Shown here in pieces: positions 41,150 through 50,175 of a DNA stretch of 64,000 nt. The notes beneath the pieces were generated by a model that was not told the DNA's origin, did not search any database, and was given only the letters and a program-made list of their open reading frames with translations. A program made the translations under genes and the position numbers. Source of the stretch: GWE2-42-39 sp942493345 (GTDB lineage: Bacteria > Bacteroidota > Bacteroidia > Bacteroidales > Prolixibacteraceae). Location of the stretch: contig OW818695.1 in NCBI GenBank assembly GCA_942493345.1, positions 496,001-560,000 on the forward strand, written 5' to 3'. How positions within the stretch are numbered: the stretch's first letter is position 1; every line of letters starts with the position of its first letter.

Positions 41150-43600
41150 TTATAAAGTTACCTGCAACGAGAACAGTATTCCCAGTCTGCTTTTTACCTG
41201 ATCGTTGTAATTATAGCGCCACACTGCATCGACCCTGATCACTTTAAAAATATTTTCTACTCCTGCCGAGAATTCGGTATACGGCGTTTTTCCCAAACCT
41301 TTCATCTCGCCGGGCAGTACCAGCAAGTTATGATTTGCCTCATCGAAACTTCCTTTGAGCATACGCACACCCACAATTTCGCGCCATTTCAATTTTCGGA
41401 ACAAGGGAATTTTATTCAGAAAAAAACCCTGGAAATGATGTTCGAGAAACAAACTAACGTATTCGTCACTGACAAATTCCTGGTAGTTCATCAAGTTGAA
41501 AGCGAACACATCGTATGCATACGTTTCGTTGCCTTCGTGTATTTTCAGCAGGGGAAAAGGCACATTGCCCCAAATTTTTCCGGCTTGTAAATAAAAGGTA
41601 GTGAAACCAATTGGGTTCAAAGGAACCCGGTCGGAAATACCGGCATGCAACTTCAGGTAGTTGTAATCGCCACCTAAAAATCCTTTAATTCCACCGGTCA
41701 TATCGAACGAAAACACCGGATCGTAGTTGGCATAGGCATTCCGCTCGAAATTATCGACCACAATATCTTCGCCCGGTGCATAACGGGTGGTCAATTTAAT
41801 CTCACCCGTACGAATCGATGAAACAGGATTCCCCTGTTTGTCGACGAACGGCACGAAAGGTGCACTATTTATTTTAGTTGCCGAAATGCGAAGTTCGTTC
41901 ATCAATCCAACCTTCCACTCGTGTTTGGCAGTAATATCCAAACGGTCGACCAGGTTCAGTTTCGAGTTCAATTGCTTGCTCAACAAGGTGGTCATGATGT
42001 TTTCTTCCATAAAAGCATTGTCGCTTTTCCCGAGCATTTCCATGTCGTGCTGGTACTGAACCGAAACCATGGTCAACGGCTTCATACCAAAATAATACTC
42101 GAATCCGCCGCCGTATTTCCATTTCTCGTCCCTTGTTCCGTAAGCGCCGTAGCCATTCAACCGTAGGCTCGGGTCGAATTTATAGGTTGTGCGGGCGCCC
42201 AGCCGCAAACGGGTTCCCTCTACTTTATTCCGGCTATACATGTAATAATAAGGTCCCAGTTCTACTTTCCCCAGATCGCGATACCCGTAATAGAACATGT
42301 AAATATACTCGGCTGCTGTTTTGTACAATTTCACATTTTTTATCGAATCGACCATCTGGTAAATATTCGCCTCCCGATTTTGTAACTCGATCGGGCGTAT
42401 ATTTTTCCAGTAAGTCGTATCTTTTTTCATCGCGTCGTCGAGTACGATTATTGGCTCTTTAAAATTTTCAATGAGTTTTGTCACCGGCCCGAACCGGAAA
42501 TCTTCAAACACGTTTGTTTTTCGGGCCATGATGCCCATTTTTTCTGAATCTTTGTTTTTCTGAATGTCTACATCCACAATCATCGATTCGTTTCGCGGAA
42601 CCCGTTTTTCACCATTTTTCTGAAAATCGATGGTGTATTGAAGATTGTTCACAAAATTCACATTGGCTTTTTCAGAAAGCTGCATTTCCAATTTTGTGAT
42701 GGCAAAAGTTTGGCCATCGACCCAAAATTTTCCCTTAAAAGTAGGTTCCTGCTGAAGTTTCGGGCGGAACGACATTTCGTAGATTTTTCGGCCATCGACC
42801 ACCGCGCTGTCGAGCAGGTAGTAGCGGTAAAACTGGAGGCCTAAATTGTTCAGCGGTGAAACCAGCCCCATCTCGGAAACCATGATGTAGTTGTCGTAGA
42901 CATTAACACTTTCGTACATCTTCCCGGTGTATTGGCTAAACATATCAACAGTCATTCCCGATGCCTGATTAGCGAAAATTTCTTCCCGGTCTTTGCCCGT
43001 TTCCTTATCGTGATAATAATTTGAAACGGTTTCGTTGAAAAATACCGGCAAAAAAGTTTTTCCCTCCATTTCAAGCGAATCGATATAATTGAAAATAAAA
43101 TCGAATTGCGAAAGCAGTTTTTTATTTCGTAACGAGCCGTTTACATTTTTTACATCAATTTCGGTTTTTGCGTAAATACGGCTTTTCCACGAAGGAAAAT
43201 TGGCCGGGTTGTTTTCATCTTTGTGCGCAACAATTTTGCGGAATAAAATATTGGCCGGGTTCTCGCCCGGACGAATTTTAATCTCGTGCAGGGCAACCAC
43301 TTCTTCAGCAAGCTCAACATTGAAACTGTTTTTCTGATCGATTTTTATTGGGAACACCTGTTTTTTATACCCGATTGCTGAAAATTCAACCGTGCCGGTT
43401 GGTTTGGCTGTGGCAAGATTAAAATTACCGTTAATATCAGACATGGTTCCGATAAACGTTCCTGTAAAAACAATATTTGCGTATGGAATCGGAGTGCCAG
43501 TACCTTTTTCGGTAATCTTTCCCGATATTTCTGTTTTCTGTGCATTTGCCTGCACCCAAACAAGGATTGCAACAACAAGAAACAATAGTCTGCTCTTCAC
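41150..43600 (-). CDS. DUF5686 outer-membrane protein with carboxypeptidase-like regulatory domain
   Basis: An 816-residue exported protein with a signal peptide (residues 1-20). Residues 22-105 are a CarboxypepD_reg-like beta sandwich (ISGKITEKGTGTPIPYANIV, MSDINGNFNLAT). The remainder is the DUF5686 region, with FRPKLQQEPTFKGKFWVDGQ, AITKLEMQLSEKANVNFVNN and then a C-terminal series of amphipathic strands resembling an outer-membrane barrel, ending in LGILFSLQVTL with an aliphatic and aromatic pattern. Such proteins are widespread in Bacteroidota and usually of unknown function; the first domain recalls TonB-dependent receptors. It is followed by an unrelated membrane protein gene on the same strand side. 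Confidence 0.85.
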   Translation of the reverse strand: MKSRLLFLVVAILVWVQANAQKTEISGKITEKGTGTPIPYANIVFTGTFIGTMSDINGNFNLATAKPTGTVEFSAIGYKKQVFPIKIDQKNSFNVELAEEVVALHEIKIRPGENPANILFRKIVAHKDENNPANFPSWKSRIYAKTEIDVKNVNGSLRNKKLLSQFDFIFNYIDSLEMEGKTFLPVFFNETVSNYYHDKETGKDREEIFANQASGMTVDMFSQYTGKMYESVNVYDNYIMVSEMGLVSPLNNLGLQFYRYYLLDSAVVDGRKIYEMSFRPKLQQEPTFKGKFWVDGQTFAITKLEMQLSEKANVNFVNNLQYTIDFQKNGEKRVPRNESMIVDVDIQKNKDSEKMGIMARKTNVFEDFRFGPVTKLIENFKEPIIVLDDAMKKDTTYWKNIRPIELQNREANIYQMVDSIKNVKLYKTAAEYIYMFYYGYRDLGKVELGPYYYMYSRNKVEGTRLRLGARTTYKFDPSLRLNGYGAYGTRDEKWKYGGGFEYYFGMKPLTMVSVQYQHDMEMLGKSDNAFMEENIMTTLLSKQLNSKLNLVDRLDITAKHEWKVGLMNELRISATKINSAPFVPFVDKQGNPVSSIRTGEIKLTTRYAPGEDIVVDNFERNAYANYDPVFSFDMTGGIKGFLGGDYNYLKLHAGISDRVPLNPIGFTTFYLQAGKIWGNVPFPLLKIHEGNETYAYDVFAFNLMNYQEFVSDEYVSLFLEHHFQGFFLNKIPLFRKLKWREIVGVRMLKGSFDEANHNLLVLPGEMKGLGKTPYTEFSAGVENIFKVIRVDAVWRYNYNDQVKSRLGILFSLQVTL

Positions 43601-43715
43601 TCGTTCTGCTTTGGTTCGTTCAATGTTTTAAACAAACAAATGTATTTTTTTATTGAATTAAATGAGCATTACCAAATCACTATTTACGGAAGGCCACTGA
43701 AAATTAACAATTCAA

Positions 43716-46076
43716 CTATTCCTTCATCTCAGTCACTTTTGCATCCAGCCCGTAAACCATCACCGATTTTTTACCGTTGTTCCAGATGTATACCGAAACA
43801 TTGGTGGCCGGCTCTTTCAAGTCCAGAAAATTGAATATGTGATTTATCTCTCCCATGTTTACTATTTGCCGGTTGATTTCAATGCCGTGCCAGTTTTTCT
43901 GCCCAGCAGCATTTTCTGTTTCAATTACCAGGTTGGCAGTTGACCCGAGGAATGTTTTTAGCCAGCAATCGACAGTAATGCGGGCCCGCAAACCGGGTAA
44001 ACTATCCGTATTGAAAGTAAACGAAGGCGAGAATATTTCCGGATCGACCCGATATGCTTTTTGCTTGTAATACGAGTAATTCACCACTTTTTTTGCATTG
44101 TAGCCCTTCCAGTTTTCATTTTCTGCACCAAAGCCAAAATGTTCAGTTAAATAAACTTCCGGCGTCTGCAACGAATCTTTTCCGAAAAAATCGTTCATCG
44201 TTGCTTCATTGGCATCGAAATATTGCCATTGCAGCAAAAACGGATTTCGCACCATATCTTTATCGGAGCAAACCAACATGATTTCCGATATTTTTTCTGA
44301 AGGAGCTGCATCGCCAGCGCTGGTATAAAAAGGTGCAACCCAAATCCCATCGGTGGCATTTTGCGGAACGATGCGATATTTGAGCGTTTGCCCGTCCGAA
44401 GTTTTGTAATACATATAATAAAGCTCGTCTTTATAGAGCATACTTTTCAGTTTCCCGGTAAAGCTCTTTTTAAGTTGTAATTTTAGCCGGGTAAAGCTGC
44501 TTGCCGAATCGGGAACTGCAATCCATTCGTGCCATTTGGCAGTTTGCAGCTTGGTTTCTTTTGAATGAATTTTGAACGCACTTGTACGTTTGCGAAAAAC
44601 CAGGAAGTTTTTATCGGAATAAACCCGTTCGTAATTCCGGATGATTTCGAGCATTGTCTGCGGCTCGTCGTTTAGCAAATAGCGGTTGTCGATACTTTCC
44701 AGTTTTTTGCCATTCGTATCGTACGTAATTTTATTCAGGTCGAAAATGAAATATTCAGGCGCGTTGTTGCTGCCAAAATGAGCGGCATTCTTTCCGTCAA
44801 GCCACGAAGTATATGCAGCATACGACTGAATCACCGGACGCGCTCTCCAGTTCAAATTGTTGGCAGCTACAATGGTGTAATCCCAGGGATAAATATCGAC
44901 CGTCGAGTCCGCAATTTTTCTCCTGATTTCGTCTGGCAGGCGGTTGCTTTCTATGTTTTTCAGGTTTTGCTTTTCGCTATTTCCCTTTATTTCTGAATAG
45001 GACAAAACGAATTTCACAAAATTGCCGATTCCTGAATAATGAAACGATAGCGGTTCCGGGTTTTCCACATTTTTCATGTTCAACATAAAAAGAACTGCCG
45101 GAACGACTATTAACGGGATATTCACCAGTAATTTCTTCCGGTTGTAAACCACGAATAAAATCATCGATACCAACAGAAAAAACAGGTAGGTCCGCACATG
45201 AAAATAATCTTCGCGAGCCATTCCGTATTTCCAGGCTGCAAAAAAGCTGAGGATGAAAAGCAACCCGAAGGTTTTTCCTTCTTTTGTTTTCTGAAAAAAC
45301 GGAAGCAATGCGGCGACCACTAAAAACGGGGCAACCAGCAACCAGTTGTTTTGCGGATGATATGCAGCCGCTGCCGAATTATCGCCCGCCAGATGAAACA
45401 TCCCGACGCAATAATCAACAAAACCCAGCAGGCTTCCGTACATTACAATCCAAAGCAGGTACATCGAAGCCAGTAAAACAGCGAGATCAATAAATACCTG
45501 TTTGTAGTTTTTATCTCGGAAGAAAACAATTGCCAGTACCGAAAAAGTGAGTGTTCCGGTAATAATCGCCACCCAGGCTTTCACATAAAAAGCAAAAGCT
45601 GTGAGCAGTAGCCCCCAGTATTTGTTGACGGGTTTTCCTTCTTTCAGGAAAAGTAAATATGCTATCGCAACATTTGAAATTACAAGCTGGTTGAAGTTGG
45701 AAAGACTGAAAACAAACCAGGCCAAAACAGCGGCCAGCAACCAATCGGTTTTTTTGCTTCCACCAATCAGAAAAAACAATTGAAAAACAAAGGCTACCTG
45801 CAAAACCACAGTCACAAAAGTGGCAAGTATAAAGTTTTGCGCCAACGGGTACATAAAAAATGCCAGTGGCCCGTGCGGGAAAATAATGTCGCGCCCCATC
45901 CGGAGACTTTCCGAAAACAAATGGTTGTAGAGCCATTTCAACGGAGGGTCGATTCCAATATTGAAAGTGAAATCCAATTCAGGAAAACTAAATACAGCAA
46001 CAGCCAGTGCCATCAGGAGCAATCCGGCATATTTCTTTTTATTCGGAATGATGGTCTCGGTGAAAAAACGTTTCAT
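43716..46076 (-). CDS. large polytopic membrane protein with C-terminal soluble domain, unknown
   Basis: I do not recognise the family. The first 390 residues contain about ten to twelve hydrophobic helices, and the remaining 390 are hydrophilic and strand-rich, with a possible jelly-roll at the end (ARITVDCWLKTFLGSTANLV, IEINRQIVNMGEIN, VSVYIWNNGKKS). A GT-C-like membrane glycosyltransferase is one possibility, because the first periplasmic loop carries RDIIFPHGPLAFFMYP, which resembles acidic-loop regions of that fold (weak inference). ATG 46076 is preferred; the frame stays open to 46169 but that would overlap the DUF1080 gene stop. It may be co-transcribed with the DUF1080 lipoprotein gene upstream. 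Confidence 0.7.
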   Translation of the reverse strand: MKRFFTETIIPNKKKYAGLLLMALAVAVFSFPELDFTFNIGIDPPLKWLYNHLFSESLRMGRDIIFPHGPLAFFMYPLAQNFILATFVTVVLQVAFVFQLFFLIGGSKKTDWLLAAVLAWFVFSLSNFNQLVISNVAIAYLLFLKEGKPVNKYWGLLLTAFAFYVKAWVAIITGTLTFSVLAIVFFRDKNYKQVFIDLAVLLASMYLLWIVMYGSLLGFVDYCVGMFHLAGDNSAAAAYHPQNNWLLVAPFLVVAALLPFFQKTKEGKTFGLLFILSFFAAWKYGMAREDYFHVRTYLFFLLVSMILFVVYNRKKLLVNIPLIVVPAVLFMLNMKNVENPEPLSFHYSGIGNFVKFVLSYSEIKGNSEKQNLKNIESNRLPDEIRRKIADSTVDIYPWDYTIVAANNLNWRARPVIQSYAAYTSWLDGKNAAHFGSNNAPEYFIFDLNKITYDTNGKKLESIDNRYLLNDEPQTMLEIIRNYERVYSDKNFLVFRKRTSAFKIHSKETKLQTAKWHEWIAVPDSASSFTRLKLQLKKSFTGKLKSMLYKDELYYMYYKTSDGQTLKYRIVPQNATDGIWVAPFYTSAGDAAPSEKISEIMLVCSDKDMVRNPFLLQWQYFDANEATMNDFFGKDSLQTPEVYLTEHFGFGAENENWKGYNAKKVVNYSYYKQKAYRVDPEIFSPSFTFNTDSLPGLRARITVDCWLKTFLGSTANLVIETENAAGQKNWHGIEINRQIVNMGEINHIFNFLDLKEPATNVSVYIWNNGKKSVMVYGLDAKVTEMKE

Positions 46077-46156
46077 TTTCGGGTCGATTGATTTTTTGTA
46101 AAAATACGATTGTAAATGCAAAAGCAAAAGAATAAAAAAGTACCGAGCATCAATTA

Positions 46157-46963
46157 TTATTCCTCGCAATCATCACCCAGATTCAGTAATTCAATTTTAC
46201 GAAAATCGGTCGGGTGGCTTTCTGCCTGAATGGAAATAGAACCGCCTTTCAGTAATTTATTGCCATCGGGCGGCAGCAGCTTTTGGTAACTGGGATCGCG
46301 CTCGTCCAGCTGTGGCTGTGTGTATTCCATCACTAATTCGCCGTTTACAATGTGCCGGACCAGCGAATCGCCGTAAACTTCCAGTTCGGCAGTCACCCAC
46401 TGGTCGCCATGAAACGTTTTCGATTTGGAGTTGATGCAATGTTCCAATCGAAGTTCTCCGTTCATCACAACATTGGTCCCCGGCGTACAAAGATTCATTG
46501 TTGAACGTTCATCGGTTCCATTACCGCCCAAAAGCTGAACTTCGATGGAAGTCGGAAAATTCTGGTCAAGCTCCATCGTTGAGGCTTTTTGCCCGTGAAT
46601 CATGATTCCATTGTTGCGAAAAGCCCAGCCTGGCCCGCCCGGACATTGTTCGCCCACAAACCGGTACTCGACCCGTAATTTATAATGCGAGTAATTTTTG
46701 TGGTAGAAAAGGTGACCAAATTTATTGTCGAAATTTTCATATTGGTCGTAACGAACTTTCAATAATCCATCCTCCACACGAAACGTATTCTTATAATTCT
46801 CATTGAGTAGGTGACCGGCGAATTTTATTTCCCATCCATCAAGGTTTTTTCCATTAAAAAGTTGTATCCATCCTTTTTCTTTCGACTTTTTCGGTTGGCA
46901 GGAATTCAGCGAAAATAAAATTAGCACAATGGTTGCAGTTGATACAAGTTGGCTGGGTTTCAT
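46157..46963 (-). CDS. DUF1080 (3-keto-disaccharide hydrolase-type) lipoprotein
   Basis: A 268-residue protein with a lipoprotein signal (lipobox LNSC, Cys near residue 22) and one DUF1080/LamG-like jelly-roll domain: WIQLFNGKNLDGWEIKFAGH at its start, YSHYKLRVEYRFVGEQ, NNGIMIHGQKASTMELDQ, PTSIEVQLLGG and the closing GSISIQAESHPTDFRKIEL. Some DUF1080 members hydrolyse 3-keto-glycosides in periplasmic sugar catabolism, and the domain often stands next to Gfo/Idh/MocA enzymes; none is adjacent here. It lies at the cell envelope. Confidence 0.87.
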   Translation of the reverse strand: MKPSQLVSTATIVLILFSLNSCQPKKSKEKGWIQLFNGKNLDGWEIKFAGHLLNENYKNTFRVEDGLLKVRYDQYENFDNKFGHLFYHKNYSHYKLRVEYRFVGEQCPGGPGWAFRNNGIMIHGQKASTMELDQNFPTSIEVQLLGGNGTDERSTMNLCTPGTNVVMNGELRLEHCINSKSKTFHGDQWVTAELEVYGDSLVRHIVNGELVMEYTQPQLDERDPSYQKLLPPDGNKLLKGGSISIQAESHPTDFRKIELLNLGDDCEE

Positions 46964-47116
46964 AGCATGTAAAGTTTTGAGTTGTTAATTTTCGCCATCA
47001 AGTTAGTAAAAACAGTCAATATCCTGATTTACCTGCGTTTATTCTTCTGCACTATAAAAAACAAAAATCCCGTAATTCAATAACAATCAAGCTATAAAAC
47101 AATTTAAACTAGATTT

Positions 47117-47132
47117 TTAACCATCCGGTTAA
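47117..47132. promoter_or_regulatory. candidate TetR operator 1
   Basis: TTAACCATCCGGTTAA, arms TTAACC/GGTTAA around four bases, about 33 bases upstream of the -33 element. A further half-site (GGTTAAAA) follows at about 47140. Same arms as operator 2. Confidence 0.65.
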
Positions 47133-47149
47133 CTTTTTTGGTTAAAATA

Positions 47150-47181
47150 CTTGTCTGTTAAAAATGAAGGTTTTATATTTG
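47150..47181 (+). promoter_or_regulatory. promoter of the tetR-efflux operon
   Basis: CTTG (47150-47153), a 20-base spacer and TATATTTG (47174-47181) match the Bacteroidota consensus with one mismatch. Transcription would begin near 47188, right at operator 2. Confidence 0.75.
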
Positions 47182-47191
47182 ACCATTCGAT

Positions 47192-47207
47192 TTAACTAAT
47201 TGGTTAA
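47192..47207. promoter_or_regulatory. candidate TetR operator 2, overlapping the transcription start
   Basis: TTAACTAATTGGTTAA has the same TTAAC/GTTAA arms and length as operator 1. It lies between the promoter and the ATG at 47220, where a bound repressor would block initiation. Confidence 0.68.
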
Positions 47208-47219
47208 ACTATTTAGGCA

Positions 47220-47834
47220 ATGGAACAAAAAAAAGACAATACAGAAGAAAAAATCCTGAATGCTGCACGTGAAGTGTTTGTGCGCAAAGGGATGGACGGT
47301 GCCCGGATGCAGGAAATTGCTGATGAGGCTGGAATAAACAAAGCCCTGCTGCATTATTATTTCCGCAGTAAAGAAAGACTTTTCGATGCTATTTTTTCAA
47401 ATGTTATCAAATTTGCTTTCCCCGGGTTTGCGAATATAATTTCAGAAGAAACCGATTTTGTTACGAGACTTGGAAAATTTATTGATGCGTACTTCGAAAT
47501 GCTGCTTAAACACCCGTTTTTACCCGGTTTTGTGATGAAAGAGCTCAATCGTGATCCTTCCGGTTTGTTCAAATTGATAGCCAAGTATGGATTTAATCCG
47601 GATTTTGTTCTCAAAGAAATTGAACAGGCGATGGACCGCGGGGAAATAAAACGGATGGATCCCCGCCATTTGGTAATCAATGTAATTTCAATGTGCGTAT
47701 TTCCTTTCGCTGTCCGGCCTATTCTGAATTATTTGATTTTTAAAGATGACCAGATGGCGATGTCGGCATTTCTTGCTGAACGGCCCGAAGTCATTAAAAA
47801 ATTTGTGATCGATTCAGTTGCAGCCAAACAATAA
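47220..47834 (+). CDS. TetR/AcrR-family regulator of the efflux operon
   Basis: A 204-residue repressor. The N-terminal HTH is EKILNAAREVFVRKGMDGAR with MQEIADEAGINKALLHYYFRSKERLFDAI. The C-terminal ligand-binding domain (from about residue 70) includes LGKFIDAYFEMLLKHPFLPG and resembles regulators with the TetR_C CecR-type fold. It starts the transcript and is 9 bases ahead of the TolC gene, so it should autoregulate the whole pump operon through the two TTAAC/GTTAA sites upstream. Confidence 0.93.
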   Translation: MEQKKDNTEEKILNAAREVFVRKGMDGARMQEIADEAGINKALLHYYFRSKERLFDAIFSNVIKFAFPGFANIISEETDFVTRLGKFIDAYFEMLLKHPFLPGFVMKELNRDPSGLFKLIAKYGFNPDFVLKEIEQAMDRGEIKRMDPRHLVINVISMCVFPFAVRPILNYLIFKDDQMAMSAFLAERPEVIKKFVIDSVAAKQ

Positions 47835-47843
47835 GCCAGAACA

Positions 47844-49109
47844 ATGAATACAATTAAACAAACAATCCTGCTGCTGCTTTTTCCTGCCCAGCTATTGCTG
47901 GCGCAGGAAAAACCTAGCCTCGACGACTGCCGGCAGTGGGCACACGAAAACCACCCGGTGTTGCAACAAAAGCAAATTCTGGAAAACATGTCGGAGCTGG
48001 CTGTTGAGAACCATAAAACCAATTACTTGCCGGCGCTGAATCTGAACGGACAGGCAACCTACCAATCGGATGTAACCCATATTGGCATCAGTCTGCCGAA
48101 CGTTTCGATTCCATCGGCTGCAAAGGATCAATACAAAATGTATGTCGATGTTTCGCAGACGATCTGGGATGGCGGAATTACCAAAATGATGACCGAACTG
48201 GAAAATAAAAAGCTCGACTCGGAACTGCAAAAAACGGAAGTTGAACTGTATGCCATTCAGGAAAAAGTAAATGCTTTTTTCTTTATGCAGATGAAATTGC
48301 AGCAGAACGCAAAAGTGCTGAAAACAAAAAAAGAGATTTTGCTTGAACGACAGAAGCAAATGGAATCAGCGCTTCGCAACGGGGTAATTATTGCCTCCGA
48401 CCTCGATCAGTTGAAAGCCGAACTGATCCGGCTGGAACAAGACCAACTGACCATCGAATCGAGCCAGAAATATTGTGCCAATGCGTTATCGCTGCTAACC
48501 GGGAAATCGCCGGATATTTTTGCTGAGCTGGCAATGCCCGAAAAGAAAGTGCAACTTTCGGAAACCATTGCCCGGCCGGAACTGGAACTGTTCGGAAAAC
48601 AGCGGCTTCAGCTCGATACTTCTTCGGAATTGCTAAAAAAGCAACGCAATCCCAAAGTATTCGGATTTGGCCAACTGGGCTACGGAAAGCCGGGACTAAA
48701 CATGCTTTCCAACGAGTTCGATAATTATTATATGCTTGGTCTGGGCATGAAATGGAACATTCACGACTGGGAAAAAACGCAGCGCGATGTGCAAAGCATT
48801 CAGCTTCAGAAAGAAATTATCGACAGCAAGGAACTCGATTTTAAACGGAATATCAGTTTGGCGCTGGAACCCTACAAACAGGAAACAGAAAAACTCAAAA
48901 AAATTATGGAACAGGATGTTACACTGATTTCACTTCAGGAAAACATCACTCAAAGTTCGGCCTCAAAGCTCGACAACGGAACCATTACAATTTCAGATTA
49001 CATTGAAGATTTGAATGCCGAAATATTGGCAAAAATCATCTACGAAACACACAAAATTCAACTGGAAGAAGCCATTGAAGTTTGCCGGATTATTCAGGGA
49101 CAATTATAA
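47844..49109 (+). CDS. TolC-family outer-membrane efflux protein
   Basis: A 421-residue outer-membrane factor with a signal peptide (ending LLLAQ, residue about 20). Two OEP repeats of coiled-coil helices are visible: SLDDCRQWAHENHPVLQQKQ and LELFGKQRLQLDTSSELLKK, with barrel strands around YLPALNLNGQATYQSDV and PKVFGFGQLGYGKPG. It forms the exit duct for the HlyD and ABC components encoded next. The HlyD gene starts 14 bases downstream of its stop. Confidence 0.92.
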   Translation: MNTIKQTILLLLFPAQLLLAQEKPSLDDCRQWAHENHPVLQQKQILENMSELAVENHKTNYLPALNLNGQATYQSDVTHIGISLPNVSIPSAAKDQYKMYVDVSQTIWDGGITKMMTELENKKLDSELQKTEVELYAIQEKVNAFFFMQMKLQQNAKVLKTKKEILLERQKQMESALRNGVIIASDLDQLKAELIRLEQDQLTIESSQKYCANALSLLTGKSPDIFAELAMPEKKVQLSETIARPELELFGKQRLQLDTSSELLKKQRNPKVFGFGQLGYGKPGLNMLSNEFDNYYMLGLGMKWNIHDWEKTQRDVQSIQLQKEIIDSKELDFKRNISLALEPYKQETEKLKKIMEQDVTLISLQENITQSSASKLDNGTITISDYIEDLNAEILAKIIYETHKIQLEEAIEVCRIIQGQL

Positions 49110-49123
49110 AAACATTCGTTAAT

Positions 49124-50002
49124 ATGAAGACAAAATACATCAGTTTAATCGCATTTGCGGCTCTGGCAGCCTGCTCCGGAAACAATGAAAAATCGGATGC
49201 TTTCGGGAATTTCGAGACAACCGAAACCATTGTTTCTGCTGAATCGCCCGGTAAAATCATTAGCCTGAACGCGGAACAAGGCGATGCACTAACCAAAGGG
49301 CAGTTGATCGGAATGACCGACACAACCCAGTTGTTTTTCAGTATTGAACAGCTAAAGGCACAAATGGAGGCCACTTCGGTAAAAAAAGTGAACGTTTTGG
49401 CGCAGATTGATGTACTGAACGAACAACTGAAAAACCTGAAAATCGATCAGCAACGGGTTCATAAATTATACGACGAGAAAGCCGCGACCCGGAAAGACCT
49501 TGACTTTATCGACGGCAAAGTGAACGAAATGCAAAAACAGATTGCCTCCGTAAAAACACAGTTCCAGATGATCGACCGGGAGATGGACGTGTTGAATTCG
49601 CAACTTGTAAAAACTGAAGACCTGAAAGAGAAATGCAAAATTACCAGCCCGGTTGATGGCACAGTACTGGAAAAATACCTCGAACAGGGAGAAATTACCT
49701 CGGTTGGCAAACCGGTCGTAAAAGTGGCCGACCTGAGCGTGCTTGATCTGAAAGTGTATATCAGCGGTGCCCAGCTTCCTTTGGTGAAAATCGGGCAGGA
49801 AGTAACCGTGATTATTGATAAAACTGCAAAAGAAAACCAGTCGCTGAAAGGAACCGTGAAATGGGTTTCGCCGGAAGCCGAATTTACCCCGAAAATCATT
49901 CAAACAAAGGAAGAAAGGGTGAAACAAGTGTACGCGATGAAAGTTGCCGTAAAAAACGATGGCCGCCTGAAAATCGGGATGCCCGGAGAAGTGAAATTTT
50001 GA
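49124..50002 (+). CDS. HlyD-family periplasmic adaptor, lipoprotein
   Basis: A 292-residue membrane fusion protein (YbhG type). The start ATG 49124 gives a lipoprotein signal AALAACSGN; the extension from 49082 would remove it. The lipoyl-like halves are IVSAESPGKIISLNAEQGDALTKG and KITSPVDGTVLEKYLEQGE, with a coiled coil between them (about residues 75-165). A beta-barrel domain follows (VKIGQEVTVIIDKTAKENQS). It bridges the inner-membrane ABC permeases and the TolC duct. A GC-rich repeat element begins at its stop codon. Confidence 0.92.
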   Translation: MKTKYISLIAFAALAACSGNNEKSDAFGNFETTETIVSAESPGKIISLNAEQGDALTKGQLIGMTDTTQLFFSIEQLKAQMEATSVKKVNVLAQIDVLNEQLKNLKIDQQRVHKLYDEKAATRKDLDFIDGKVNEMQKQIASVKTQFQMIDREMDVLNSQLVKTEDLKEKCKITSPVDGTVLEKYLEQGEITSVGKPVVKVADLSVLDLKVYISGAQLPLVKIGQEVTVIIDKTAKENQSLKGTVKWVSPEAEFTPKIIQTKEERVKQVYAMKVAVKNDGRLKIGMPGEVKF

Positions 50003-50166
50003 GGCCCCATCCCGACCTTCCCCCAAGGGGAAGGAGAAAGACCTCTTCCAGGGAGGAATAAGAATAAAAATAAAAAAATGAAGAATTATAGGTTGTTTAT
50101 AGGTAATGAAGATAAAAAAAGGCTGTTTAACTCCCCTCCTTTGGAGGGGTTGGGGGAGGCCTGTGG
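50002..50166. repeat. paired GC-rich inverted-repeat element, hlyD-ABC spacer
   Basis: The left arm GAGGCCCCATCCCGACCTTC with CCCCAAGGGGAAGGAG (50002-50037) and right arm AACTCCCCTCCTTTGGAGGG with GTTGGGGGAGGCC (50129-50161) are inverted across about 90 AT-rich bases. It fills the spacer inside the efflux operon. Confidence 0.85.
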
Positions 50167-50175
50167 GGTTCTATT

